The notes: generated from the sequence alone by a model not told the origin. A stretch of DNA of 64,000 nt from Taeniopygia guttata (GCF_048771995.1 NC_133063.1:68205514-68269513); one strand, 5' to 3'. Shown: positions 49,197 through 61,900, numbered from the stretch's first letter. Numbers and translations are program-made.

Positions 49197-52059
49197 CCTC
49201 ATATGATCTGCTGCTAGACTGGGATCTACCACACAAGAACTACTATGCTTTAACTACATTGTGCTACAAGAGCAGGATTGTACTTGAAGCTATTTTAATG
49301 CATTTTTTCTACTGTTAAACAGTGATCTGCATGTAACAGAGTAGCTCCATTTACACTATTTATATTCTGGCTCCTTTCTATATACATAATACCTACAGTA
49401 AAATTTTTCCTTTTGCAAATTAGAAGCTTAGACTAATGTATTTTATAATCTGGCTTTTTTCTCTCTCCCTGAAGTTTTATATTTTTTCATTAAAAACCCT
49501 GAGCATTTTGGCATTTAGCTATACTTCTTTTGAAAAGCTTTAAAGCAGCAGCTTTGCTTACTGCCAGCATGACACAATGCAAGTACATATTGTTCTTCAC
49601 AAAAAAAGAGAGGAATTTGAAAAAGTGTGAGAAGAAAAGAGATAGGCCGGGACCTCCTCTCTCTAGTCAGACCCTTCTTGGACTCCTTCTGAGCCCTGTA
49701 GGGGGCTGGCAGGAAGGAATTTTAGCCACAGGGACATGTTATCCAGAACCAAGGGTTGAACTTAATTGTAAGCAGATTTTGCCCGCCTTCTTTTGGATGA
49801 ATGATGGCCCGCTGGCATGTGACCTGGCTTGGCAATTTCCCTACAGGGTCCAGGCTGCCATGAGGAGATACGTAATGTCTAGAGTGATAGGAAACTCTTT
49901 AGAGCAGATGGTACAGAGCTGCCTCATAAAATGACTCATGTGAATCCTTACAGAAATCTCAGCTATAAAAATGATAATGGAAAAAGCAAAAGAAAATGCA
50001 GAATGTCTTAAGAACAAATTAAGACATCTCATGTCTTCCATTTGATGTACAAAATAGACACATTCTACAACCAAACCAACAGCTTCTTCCCTTTTATTGT
50101 TTTTGACTAGACAGGCAAAAACTATAGGACAAAGTACTGGAACTGTGGAAGTGGAAAGAACCCTTGGAGAACACAAAATGACAGCTGGCAAAGTTCTGAT
50201 CATTCCTTAGGGAAGAGAACTGACTTCCTGGGAAATGTTTGTGCACATAAGCTCTCCATTTCCCTTTTTGCTCTCTAGTCCTCCCAGTAGTGGAAATAAA
50301 ATTAGTAAAAGACTACAGCCACAGGTTTTTTTCCCAGAAGAATAACTGGCTGTTAGTTCAGAAATAGACTCTAACTTTTGTGGGTGGAATTTTTCCTGTA
50401 ATCCCTGAAATGATTACAAAGGTATTTTAGAACACTGTGCCATTTAAATTACATTTTCAATCCTTTCCTTCTTTACTTTGAATTCTCATACATTTTCACT
50501 TGCTTATCAGTATAATTTATTGAGCATTTTTCAGGGTTTATTCTTAATTTAAATCAATATCTCTGCACCATTTCAAAATTGTCTATGACTTTTATTCAAT
50601 TTACTGTATTCAGTAAGGACAGGCAGTAATGCAAGACCAGAAGTAACACAAGAATCAGAGAAGAGGGGAGCACTGAATATGCTTTTACCCTTTCTACTCT
50701 TTCCACCATGGGAGATGATATCAGAACACTAAGTAAAAACACATGAGTCATTTTGAAACAGAAAGTATTATCTGCTTGCAGGTTGCATGTGTTATTGTGA
50801 TGGTGATACAGGGCACCCTGTATTCTTACCCCATAGTTGCTATGTCAGCATTTTAATGGGGTTTAGCAGCAAATCCTCTAATTTCTCCCACTTACCTCAC
50901 TGAGCTTAAATTTGTGGAGCAGTTCCTATGAGAATAGAACACAATTTTCTATAAGAAATTAAACCCAAAGTTCAGCTCCATGAACTCATCAAGCTCTCTC
51001 CAGTCTCTTGCAGGGGAAGCAAGATCAGAACAAATGTCTGGTCCTATGAGCAGCTGTAAATTATACAAATATTTACAGTACTTTGTACAAGGAATCACAA
51101 CAGATCTAATTAAAAAAAAAAGGATTGCTTTGGTCTGTACAGAGCATGAGTGGAAGGGTTTTGACACAAATTGTCCTCTTAACTCACATCTACACCAGTT
51201 GAACTCCTTCCCCTGCTCAGCTTTACCTCCCTTACCCTCTCTTTACTGTCTCTTTGCAAAAGCATTTAGCATCCCAGACGTATAACACAACTGTCTTTCA
51301 AGGACCACTAAACAACACTCCTTTCCCCCTTGGCTAACCCACAGTGCAAGCATTGTAGATGTCAGCCCCAAGACAAAATACGCTCTCCTCAGAACAAAGA
51401 ATCATTCTCAAGATGACCTTCTCCATCTGTACTGTCTGTGACTTTCTAACTGTGTCCACAACTTCCTAAACTAACCAGATGTTCCCAGACACTTTATTCT
51501 GGAGTTCTGATACCAGAGCATTTGTGAAGATCCTCTGTAGACCTGCTTCCACCTGGCCAGAGGGTAAGGAGCGGCTCACATTCCGTGCAGACAGACGGAA
51601 ATGGAAGAGAAGAACCAGCACCTGTGACATTTGTTGGCTGATGATGTCACTGTACTATCTGTTTGCCATCTGATGCATGAACTCAATTTGTGTCAGCTCA
51701 AGGGTCCTTTTTTGCCATAGAGTCCTATTGGGATAAGACTGTAAAAATGATGTGATCTAAGCAAAGCAATAATAACCCTTTTTTGCTCTGTGAGGCTCAT
51801 ATTGTGGTACAGTAACAGATTTCAGATTGAGCCCTACCTGCCTGCAATGAAGCAAATGAGACAAGGGGCAAATCCTTTGGGAGAGGGAACCCAAAACTAG
51901 TGATCTGTGGGGAAACAGGGTAATGTATGCAAAGAGCTCAGCTGTAACAACAGGAATTTGAACAAGATTGTCTCTCAGTGGTCATATGATCTTAATTTTT
52001 TGAACAGTCTGGAGAAATACTTGTCTGATACACCAGAATTCAGCTTCATATTTACTTTC
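49197..52059. other. Unique non-coding stretch, no gene recognised
   Basis: The longest open frame is 134 codons at 49530-49934 (plus), basic at its start and without a recognised domain; I do not call it a gene. No repeat family is recognised. Confidence 0.55.
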
Positions 52060-53240
52060 CCAGAATCACAGAATAATGAGGCTGGAAGAGACCTCTAAGA
52101 TCATCAAGTCCAACCTATGCCCTAATGCCTCAACTAGACTATAGCACCAAGTGCCACATCCAGTCTTTTTTAAACACATCAGGAGATGGTGATTCAACCA
52201 CATCCCTGGGGAGACAATTCCAGTATTTTATTATTCTTTCAGTGAAAATTTTTTTCCTAATATCCAACCTATACCTTCCCTGACGTAGCTTGAGACTGTG
52301 TCCCCTTGTTCTGCCAGCTGCTGCCCGGTGGAAGAGACCGACCCCCACCTGCCTACAACCTCCCCTCAGGAAGTTGTAGAGATCAATAAGGTCACCTCTA
52401 TGCCTCCTCCTCTCCAGGCTAAACAACCCCAGTTCCTTCAAATGTTCCTCACTGGGTTTGTGTTCCAAGCCCCTCACCAGCCTTGTTGCCTCCTCTGGAT
52501 GTGCTCACGCACCTCAACGTCCTTCCCAAACTGAGGGCCCAGAACTGGACACAGCACTCAAGGTGTGGCCTCACCAGCGCTGAGTACAGGGGGAGAATGA
52601 CCTCCCTGCTCCTGCTGGCCACACCATTCCTGACACAGGCCAGGATGCCCTTGGCCTTCTTGGCCACCAGGGCACACTGCTGGCTCCTATTCAACCGCTG
52701 TCAACCAGCACCCCCACTCCCTTTGTGCCTGAACACTGTCCAGCCACACTGCCCCCAGCTTGTAACGTTGTAGGGGATTTTTGTGGCCAAAATGTAGAAC
52801 TTGGCACTTAGACTTGTTAAATTTCATGCTGTTGGACTCTGCTCGTCCATCCAACTGATCTAAGTCTCTCTGCAGAGCCCTCCTTCCTTCCAATAGAGCA
52901 ACACAAGCTCCCAGCTATTTTCATCTGCAAATTTACTAATGAAGGACTCAATCCCCTCATCCATGTCATCAATAAAGATATTGAACAGAGCTGGTCCCAG
53001 CACAGAGCCCTGAGGGACACCACTGGTGGCTGGCCCCAGCTGGATGCAGCACCGCTCACCAGCACTCTCTGGGCCCGGCCATCCAGGCAGTTCTGAACCC
53101 AGCACTGAGTGCTCCTGTCCCAGCCATGGGCTGCAGCTTCTCCACGAGTGTGCTGTGGGAGACAGTGCCAAAGGGTCTGCTGAAGTCTAAATAGACAACA
53201 TGCACAGCCTTTCCTGCATCCAAAAGTTGTGATCTCTGCT
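52060..53240 (-). mobile_element. CR1 LINE fragment (copy B) with reverse-transcriptase motifs, minus strand
   Basis: The 3' end at about 52062 has AGAATCACAGAATAATGAGG, the CR1 terminal type, followed by the GGAAGAGACCTCTAAGATCA block. Reading leftward on the minus strand, the reverse-transcriptase region is visible as open pieces in several frames (52860-53171, 52817-53065, 52687-52893, 52449-52694, 52139-52477), so it has frameshifts. The motif [11 protein letters not shown], characteristic of LINE reverse transcriptases, lies at about 52991-53023. The catalytic FADD box reads FADE at 52920-52931, so the second aspartate is lost. It is longer at its 5' side than copy A but still truncated. 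Positions 52454-52796 are nearly identical to copy A. Confidence 0.94.
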
Positions 53241-53649
53241 GGCTCGTGTCATTAATCTAATAGAGCAGAACAGTTGCAGAACAGCACAAGGGGACAACAA
53301 AGAGTTTTTATTTTGAAGATGCAGATTTTTTTTTACAAAACAGCACTGATTTTTAAGCCCATCTTCAACTTACCATCCAATATTTCTCCCTGCAGTTCAG
53401 TTGAGATTCCCACAAATTTCAGTCTCAGTCCCTCTGTAGTCATAAGATCCACACTCGTCCATACAAAACATCATTTATTCATAAAAAGGAAATTAATTCT
53501 GTGTTTCTATTTGATATGCAGTACATCTGCTACTCTGCATTTGCACCAAACTGCATAACAACTTATATGCAGGCTGTAAAATGTTGACTCTGAGAGGTTA
53601 TGGGGAGAATAGCCCCAGTTATGGGGGGAAATACAACCCAGAATCTTTC
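53241..53649. other. Unique stretch between repeats
   Basis: Unique sequence between CR1 copy B and the first copy of the local direct repeat. A 94-codon open frame (53274-53558) has no known motif. Confidence 0.6.
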
Positions 53650-53855
53650 TCTGACATGATATAAAATAAACTATTTTCTGTCTGTATAAAAAATTTCATT
53701 TCAGAACCAAGCCCCAGGAATGTGGACCTGTGATGAAAATATATAATTCAATTTGAAGTGGAATATTTGGTGATAAAAGTACTCCCAGGAATAATATTTA
53801 AAGAAGGATTACATTCTTCTATACTTCAGTTACTTGTTTTCTTCTAGCAAAGTAG
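53650..53855 (+). repeat. Unclassified repeat, copy 1 of a direct pair
   Basis: The core 53671-53823 aligns without gaps to 55719-55871 with about 17 differences in 153 bp (about 89% identity), and weaker similarity extends on both sides. The repeat is AT-rich, codes for nothing obvious and fits no family I recognise. It is either a local segmental duplication or two insertions of an unnamed interspersed repeat. Confidence 0.85.
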
Positions 53856-55699
53856 ACAAACACACTTAGACTTTAACTCACTACATTAGAAACTGGGTTT
53901 TCCTAAGTATATCTTTATATGCAAAGAAGTACTCACACAATTTAAAAAGCCATATAACTTTATTTCAGATTTTTTAACTCTAAGATCACTACATTTCAAT
54001 GTGAAAAAATTACAGAATAAGTGAGATCTTAATTGGATTTGTTAATTAGCTCATATTCTGCAGAATCCTGTCAGCATTCAAAACTCTTTTGTATGTATGG
54101 CTTTATTTGATATTAGAATACCTTAGCAATAACAAGTTTACAATTAAATTATATAATAGACTTTTTATACTATCTTGTAAACCTTTCTTTTTGAATGCTC
54201 TGCATAAGCAGTGAACACCCTGTGTTCCATGTTTCTGACACTACTTAAAAATGTGGTCAAAGGCCTCCGTGGAAGAAAAGCTCTCTTATTTTCCCTCTTC
54301 ATCCAGCCGATGAATAGATCTACAAAAGAAGCTAATTTTTACGTATTTTCTACAGAAATGGCTCAGAAAGCTTCATTTTGCTGGGTGGACAAAAATCACT
54401 GAACAAATTACAGTGAATTTCCTGCATTCCGGTCCTTCAAACCATCTAAGGAAATAATGGTGAGTAACAGTGCAGATCTGTGCTCTTTCATGTGCTTCAT
54501 TTCAAGTCCAGACTTTGTCTCGGCTGACATGGATGCAAGCTGCAAGGTTTGGATTCAGGTTTTTTAATGAGCATTTTGAAACTTCAGGAGTGCATATAAA
54601 TAAGTTGTTGTTTTTTCCCCCAGACTGTAACATGGGAAGGCTCCCACTGTGAGCTTTGGATCAAATCTGGAGGTTTGGTTTAGTTCTATTTTTGTTTCTA
54701 ATTTACTAAGTTCACAGCGTTCACAGGCTGCCATAAACTGTCTCTGTTAAACATGCACATTGTTAAAACATGCAGAAGACTTGGCTCAAATTGTGCATCA
54801 CCTAAAAGAAGCCAGCAAAACTATGGTCTGGAAAGAACCCCTAGCTTCAGTACGTGACCCAGTGAACACCTGGACTTGCTGGAAGTGACAATATAAATGG
54901 TATATTCATAGTACGCCTGTCTAAGAATTGCTTAAACACTCAAGGACCCAGTTCAGGTAAGAACTTCTGAAATGCTTCTGATGCTCCAGGAGGGACTGTC
55001 TCAGGTACTGCTCAGCTTTTGAAAGCATTTATATTTTTGGCCATGTTTTAGGAAGCAACATGGAAGCAACAAGGGAGTACTTTTACAACTAAAAACAAGG
55101 CTCGCTCTTGAATTGTCAATAAAATATCCATTTTCACGTTGAGTGCTCCATTCGCTGGCACTATGACTGGAGTCAGGAGGTGCTGTTTGCCACAGCTGCT
55201 CCCTGCAGAGAGCAAGTGTGTTTTCTGACCACTCACATGTGTAGTTTTGAATGCCTTGGCTCCCAACAGACTTCTCTATGTAAGCCTCATTTTGCAAGCA
55301 ACTCCTTTCCATTTATTGTATGCAACTCCTTCATTCCACTATGTGAAGAGGTGAGGGCAGGGAATGATAAATGTGATAGCAGAGATTTTGGTGGAAATTG
55401 GTGGCCTGACTGAAAGTCCCCTTACACAGGTGACATTGCTCCACTTTGGGAGCTGGGATGCCTCTAATGATGACAGTCTAAACTGGTGTTATGCCTCACA
55501 TAGGTCATTACTAACTTAGTTCAATACTTTGGGAGAATCTATGCTGTATACCATATCTGCCAGGACTTGTGAAGAGAAGGCATTGCATGGGCTACACTTT
55601 ATGCACCACACTAAAAAGAGTTTATGTGCCAGCTATGGGAGGCTGGCTTAGGAGAGAACGTATTGAGAAAAGTCAGAAGTAAAGTATATTATTTTCCCC
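53856..55699. other. Spacer between the two direct-repeat copies
   Basis: Unique AT-rich sequence with short open frames on both strands (longest 103 codons at 55001-55312, minus). No gene or family repeat is recognised. Confidence 0.6.
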
Positions 55700-55905
55700 T
55701 GCCATGCCATAAGATCAACTATTTTTTGTCTGTATAAACAATTTCATTTTAGAACCAGGACATAGGAATGTAGACCTATGATGAAAATATGTAATTCAAT
55801 TTGAAGCTGAACATTTGGTGATAAAAGTATTCCCAGGACTAATATTTGAAAAAGGATTACATTCTTCTATACCTGAGCTGCTTTCTTCCTCTGGCATAAT
55901 AGAGT
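55700..55905 (+). repeat. Unclassified repeat, copy 2 of a direct pair
   Basis: Same orientation as copy 1, about 2.05 kb away, starting near GCCATGCCATAAGATCAACT. Shared landmarks include ATGATGAAAATAT, TAATTCAATTTGAAG, TTTGGTGATAAAAGTA and AAGGATTACATTCTTCTATA. There are no indels in the core. Neither copy has flanking duplications I could see. Confidence 0.85.
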
Positions 55906-58133
55906 CTCTGAGTACATTTCACCCCAAACATCTCAGCTAATACTTGAAGTTTCTAAATTGGCTACCCCTAAATTGCCTTTACATAAAATAATTACTAATC
56001 TTAAGATTACTATCCTCCTCTGTCATGCAGGATCCAGAAGACTGTGGGTTTTGACAGTGTGGTAGCTCTAAACTAATTTAGGAGACAGCTGTTGACAACT
56101 GTGAAGTCTATTTCATCTGAATAGAAATGCTTAAAAATATCCTTGATTTCCTTTGTGGAAAATAAGTAAAAAATCTCACCCATACGAGAAATTCTTTGAA
56201 ACCACTAAGGTTCATATGAATGACAGTTGGAGATGATTATGCCTGAGCTGTACATGGTTAAGGAGGCTTCTGAGAGCCTGTGCTTTGGGCAGGTCATTGG
56301 GTGGGAGGGATGCAAATGGCTCTGCATCTGCCCTCACCATAGGTCAGCCACCCTCTGGGGTGGTGGTGAACACAGAAAAAGGGTTGTTTTTGTGTTGCTT
56401 TTGTGCTCCTGGTGTCAGCCTGCAGTCACAGCATGCTGGTGAGAGGAAGGTGACTCAGAGCTGTGTTAGCCCTGGCAAACCAGAGCAGCCCCCAGGAGTT
56501 TGCCAGCAGAACTGGCAGCCCCATACTTTCAGTGTGATGGGAGCCCAGGCACAGGCTTGCACCCCTACCTCTCCTGAACTGCACCCAGGACATCCTGGCA
56601 GAAGCTGAAAAGCTGGGAAAACTTGCTAAGCAAAATCCCTCCATGGAGAAGCTTTGGCCATGATTATAAATCTACCAAAGGCTTATGGAAAAGTCATTCT
56701 GATCTGTGTGGCTCTTCTGTCTGTTCATGATGATGATTGAGAAAAGTAATTCTAGGACTTTGACAGGCTCACCTTTGGTAAAAGGCACATTTTTGCAATA
56801 CTACCAGAATGCCAAACTGAGACTTCTCAGATATTGAGAGCTTTCTGACATGGAGTCTTTTTGATATAAAATATACTTATTTCAAAACTCAAGTGGGCCT
56901 CTGAAAGTTTGAAGTTGTAACCATAGCAAACATAACTTAAAGAGGAGGAAAATGTTCTGTCAGTGTCATTTCAGCTCTAACTGGTGCAATCTATTTCTCT
57001 TAGAGACACAGTTCTTTTTGGTCTCACAACAGATCTGGTAATACCAAAGAAATCCAGTCAACTATTTCAGTGATAAAAAAAAAAGGAAGTTTGATACATC
57101 ACTACTCAAAGGACTTTCCAAAAAACCATGGCAGAATGACCTTCTGGGAAAGTCAGATCCAATAAAAACACTGAACACAGCTGTGATATCAACCCCTTTT
57201 CCTGAGATCCCAAGGTACTGCAAAATCCTTCAGTAGTAGGTGGTATTTGCTTTTCAGCCCAGCTTGAATTATTTCTATATTAGGTTTTATTGGATCTATA
57301 TGTGGCTATTTTATAGCTCTTTAATGTTTATGATGTATTTATTATCATTCCTACATTTCCCCTGGAGCTCTACTGAAGTGGGACTATCTAAAGATTGTGG
57401 AGCTATTTGTTATTGTACCTTTAATTTACAGCCACTCCATATTTTACATTAGAAGAATTCAGCAGTTTGACTGACATTAATTAACTTTCACTATGTCCAT
57501 CTGAATTCACACTACTATATAAAATGCAATTGAAGTAGAAGTGAACTGGGTCCAGGAGCAACCTGGACCATGAAACAGGCTTATGAGAGGGTCTGGGAAG
57601 CAACTGCCTATGGCAGATCCCTGTTTCCAACACTAAGCTATCAATTATGCCACTGAGTAGATAAAAAGCCTTGCTCCAGTGCTTAAGCAATTGCCACTCA
57701 AACTTAGAGGTGTAATAGTAAAACCCAGGCACTTTTTGGTGAGGAGTGCTGGCTGACAGGAGAGTGAGATGGAGTTTGGTTTGGTCTGAGAACCACGTCC
57801 AGCCTAAGTGAGAAGGCAGCGTTGGGTATGTAGGGCAGCACTAGTATTTCCTCTGCTGCTTCCCTGTCTCAGCATGGGTTTGGCATCCATGCTTACGGGA
57901 AGATATCCATGCCATGAATACTGTCTTGGAGAGCCCTCCAGGCCTGAGTCCTTCTCATGCTTGTCATTTACTGTCTTTCTTTCTGTTCACCAGCTCTTAC
58001 CCTCCCCCGAGAGTCCTGTTGCTGTCTAATTTCAGTTCAAATTTTTTGTCACTGAATCAGATACCAACAACAATTTGCTCCTTCTGTCCTACTAATTCTC
58101 CATCTCCTTCTAAAAGAAATAAATTGGAGTAAG
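55906..58133. other. Unique non-coding stretch, no gene recognised
   Basis: A GC-richer patch lies at about 56290-56640, with an octamer ATGCAAAT at about 56309. It carries short overlapping frames on both strands, none with a known motif. The rest is AT-rich unique sequence. Confidence 0.6.
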
Positions 58134-58193
58134 ACCATAGGATCACAAGAAAAACTAGATGGGAAGGGATCTCCTAGGTCACCTAGTTCAACC
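58134..58193 (-). mobile_element. CR1 3'-terminal remnant, minus strand
   Basis: ACCATAGGATCACAAGAAAA, followed by a GATGGGAAGGGATCTCCTAG block and CACCTAGTTCAACC, matches the reverse complement of a CR1 3' tail in order and spacing. Only about 60 bp remain. The element is short but the motif order is specific. Confidence 0.7.
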
Positions 58194-58337
58194 TTAGCAT
58201 ACAGTCTTCTCAAGTCTTTTGTGTCCAATTAATAATGCCATACCGTGGTCCAGTTTACACATGTAAAATGAGTAAAATGAGAGAAAAAAAAAGCACTGAA
58301 GAAACAATAGTAACTGTACATGACCCCAGCTTGCTTT

Positions 58338-58342
58338 CACAG
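58338..58342. repeat. Candidate target-site duplication, left copy
   Basis: CACAG directly precedes the LTR start. The same five bases occur at 58914-58918 at its end, overlapping the last two bases of the longest possible terminus, so the exact edge is ambiguous. Confidence 0.5.
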
Positions 58343-58915
58343 TGTGCTGGTTTGGGCTGAAATAGAATTAATTTTCCTCACAGTGGCTGCTATGGGGTCG
58401 TGTTTTTGATTTGTGCTGAAATCAGGATTGATACTACAGAAACGTTTTTGAGCAGAGCTTGCACAGAACCAAGGCCTTTTCTTGGTACTGCCACAATGGG
58501 GAGGGGATTGGGGGTGCTTGGCAGGTTGGGAGGAGACAGAGTCAGGACAGGTGACCCCCAACTGACCAAAGGGATGTTCCAGACCATGTGGCACCATGCT
58601 CAGTGTATAAAGTAGAAAAGGGAAAGGGGGGACATTTGTGGTTATGTCATTTGTCTTCCCAAGTCACTGTTAAGTGATGGGACCCTGCTCTCCAAGAGAT
58701 GGCTGAGCACCTGCCAGTGTATGGGAAGCACTGAATTAATTCCTTGTTTTGCTTTGCTTGTGTACACAGCCTTTGCTTTCTCTTTTAAACTGTTTCTATC
58801 TCAGCCCACGAGATTTGCAGCTTTCATCCTGGTTCTCTCCCCGGTCCTGCTAGTGGGGGTTTGAGTGAAAGGTTGTGTGGTACTTGGTTGCTGGCTGGGT
58901 TTAAACCACAAAACA
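58343..58915 (+). mobile_element. Near-complete solo LTR (avian ERVL-like), plus strand
   Basis: It begins TGTGCTGGTTTGGGCTGAAA and ends near TTTAAACCACAAAACA, a terminus matched in reverse by common songbird ERVL-type LTRs. The order of parts is complete: U3 start with GAATTAATTTTCC, a TATAAA box at 58606-58611, a CTTCCCAAGTCACTGTTA block, a poly-A-like TTTAAA near 58785, then CTCAGCCCACGAG and a TTCTCTCCCC U5 block. The 5-mer CACAG stands at 58338-58342 and again at 58914-58918, a candidate target-site duplication of the length expected for ERVL. With no internal viral sequence beside it, it is a solo LTR left by recombination between two LTRs. Confidence 0.85.
58606..58611 (+). promoter_or_regulatory. 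LTR TATA box
   Basis: TATAAA inside the solo LTR, about 265 bp from its start and before the R/U5-like part. Position and orientation fit the retroviral promoter. Whether it is still used is unknown. Confidence 0.55.
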
Positions 58916-61900
58916 CAGCAAAACCATGTTCTTAAATGCACATTTAATTGATGGATTGATGATTCATTGTTTGGGATTTTTTTACTAGTGTTTGGAAATA
59001 AGTTTGTCCAGAATCTATGTCATTGTGTGAACTTCTGCACTGACGTATTGTCAACCTTTGTGACTCTCCCTAGACTGGATCTCAAGCTCATAAAAGACTT
59101 ACTTTCTTCCATAGTAGCCATGTGGGCACTATACCTGATTATAGCAGGGGGATTTGCTGGCCTTCAATAAATAGAAATTAGCAAAATTGGCAGAGGCCTT
59201 GAATGCCATGTGGAGCTTAAACCTGACTTGTTGAAAGGAGATTTTGCTAGCACTGCTAGGAAAATACTGCATCCAAGGTGGCAACTTTCTTGGATGACTC
59301 TGGATGCTGGAGAGAGGGGCCCTTAATCCTTTTATTTTCGTGTCCTGTGATGTTTTCCTATAATAAAGGATTGCTTTTCTCCTGCAATGGTTATATTACA
59401 CAGATGAGTGGCTCTCTGTGATATCTGTAGGTCACAATGTCACATACTTGGTGTTTGGATGCTATTTTTGTATTTGCGGGAAAATATGCCTCCTCATTGA
59501 TAAACCAAACTGATAAACCAAAGGACCCCTTTATGATTAGATAACATATAAAAGGAAATTATGTTTTTGAGCTGATTGTAGTATTTATTTGTGAAATTTA
59601 TTTGGATTATCATATTTCTAAACTTCTCCTTTATTCCAAACCCTTCTAAATTATCCCACAACTGAAGTCCAAAACTAAGATATTCTCCAAGTTCAGACTT
59701 CTTGAGTTTGCTGATTTTCAGCCAATCAGTAGTTCTTAGACTATGGCACTGTTAAAAATAGCTGATCTTAGAAACATAACTGCTTGATAAAAGCATATAA
59801 TTCAAAACCATTCAACAGAATACTCATCAGAAGGGATCTCTGGCTATTGCTCCCCACATGCAATCAATATATCACTTTAACTACAGCGCTTTTACCCTCT
59901 GTTTATCATCCCTTCTGAACCATGTGGAATACTCATCTTCTCTAATCCTTGTCTATAGTATTTCCAAAGTACTTTACAAGCTTGGAGTAATGGACTTTAA
60001 TGCCTTGCAGCAGCTGAGCTGGTAGCATATATGATACCTTAAATGTAACAATCAAAGGAGCATGCAAGATTTTGGTATTTCCGCTGACTTGCAGATGTGC
60101 AGTATCCAGGTCCAAAAACAGTAATGTCAAGTTTAGACTAAAACTGTTTAAAACAAAATAATATCTCATTGCTCTATGTCAACACTCTTATAATGTGAGA
60201 GGATATTCTCTGATAGAGAGAGCACCAGTATTAAATATCTGTTATCTGAACTCTACAGTAATTTCTTTTTTGTATGTTTGTCCAGGAATAACCTTGCTCA
60301 AGATTTATGTAACAGAGTATATTGTTTTATTAATCCAGAGCATGTGGTATTCTCCAGGTGCTAAGCTTTGATCTCCTTGTCCTTCTATGTATTAAGTTTT
60401 CTGGTTCTCATTGACACTGATGCTCTTGATTTAAGGTAATCCTCTTATTGTCGGGGACAGGAAAAACTGTGAGTGAACTCTGCAGTGAACCTGGAATCTT
60501 GTTCTTTTCTTTCGTCTCAGTTTTGATTGAATCTCCACTAAATTCAGTTCAGCAGAATCCAGCCACTGCTTTTAGGAGTAAAAGTATATCTTTCTGCAAC
60601 ATTTTATGGCATGGAATGTCGTTTATGGCACATTATATTACAGTTTGAAATGCTAGCATTCACTAACAAGAGGAGCTGTGGTTTTACATTAAAACAACTG
60701 AGCAATGTAAAAAACCTCTAGAAATCCAAGAAGGCAGTTTTCCTATGGCTGGTAACAGAAGGAAAGAGTGTGAGTACATGTGCAGTGGAAAAGAGAAGGG
60801 GCACTTAAAAAAAAAACTGCTGGAGCAGTTGGCTCCTTCCAAAAGTCTGCTGGCATGTGGGGTGAGGATAAAGGATGACAGTGCCACACAGTTAACTTCT
60901 GAGGTATCATTAGAGGAGCAGCTGCTTCTCCTCAAGGTTTCTATTGCAGCTGGCACTGACTCCCCACCTCTCACCTCTGCTCCACTGTTTTTCTCACCTA
61001 CCTTGACAGTTTGTTTCATAGGCATATTCCGACTTGACGCAATGTGGTTCTGGGAAAGGGAGTTGCTGGGCCAGGGCTGTGCGGTGGGCCAGCATGGTCA
61101 GATCAAGCGTGAAACCAGCTCCTTACTCATCCTCAGCCCACATCTATGCCTGGCATGATGCCAGAGAGGTCTACAGCACTGTGCAAACATATGCTTTTCT
61201 TCAGGGCCGGTGGGGTGTCAGGATGGAATAATTTGTGCTCTGAAATCAGGGATTGCAAGGTGCGTGGGGACATTCACCAAAACATCTACATCACTTGAGA
61301 TTTCACTGGGGACACGACATGGATTCTTTGTAGAACTCCAGAGCAGCTCAAAGGGATCAGCTGCCTCACTCCCATATCCCAGCCCAGCATAACTATGTCA
61401 ACACTTTTTTTTTTTGCAGATGAGTGTCTTCTCTGCCCTTAGCTAGCTTCCCAGTTGGATATAACTCATTCTCCATAGCAAAACTTCCCAAAGCTTTTTT
61501 GCAATTGGCATAAAAAGTTCTAATATTTAATCTTATTTCTTCTTGCTAATACTGAAGAAAATTTACTTTTTAAAGTTTTACTCAACACAGTAAAAGTAAA
61601 AAGGCTTTCTTCTTTTTTGCTGGCATCCTCAACACAGCTGAAGACTGATACTACTGTCTCTCCTTAGTCTTTCCTTCTCCAATCTAAACTAAAATGCTTC
61701 AGGATATCCACGAATATAATTTTCTTCTAGTTATTCTCATGACTCCTTGAAGAAAGGGCCAAGCCTCTCTTGCACAACAGACTTACCAAAGCCATGAGGA
61801 AGAGAAGAATTCATTTGTGCATCCTGTAGATTGCAATCTTGATTATCCATTTTGGTAGGGCAATTGAATTTTTTTCCCTGGAGCTAGTTCTTTTGATATA

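Noticed and set aside
49530..49934. 134-codon plus-strand frame as a small gene
   Set aside because: No recognised motif, no splice or promoter context, and a length expected by chance in 64 kb.
56306..56320. Octamer ATGCAAAT as a regulatory site
   Set aside because: A single 8-mer is expected about once in this much sequence. The same motif also occurs inside the LTR near 23654.
60684..61158. Overlapping 113- and 137-codon frames as genes
   Set aside because: They are antisense to each other with no known motif; both cannot be coding and neither is convincing.
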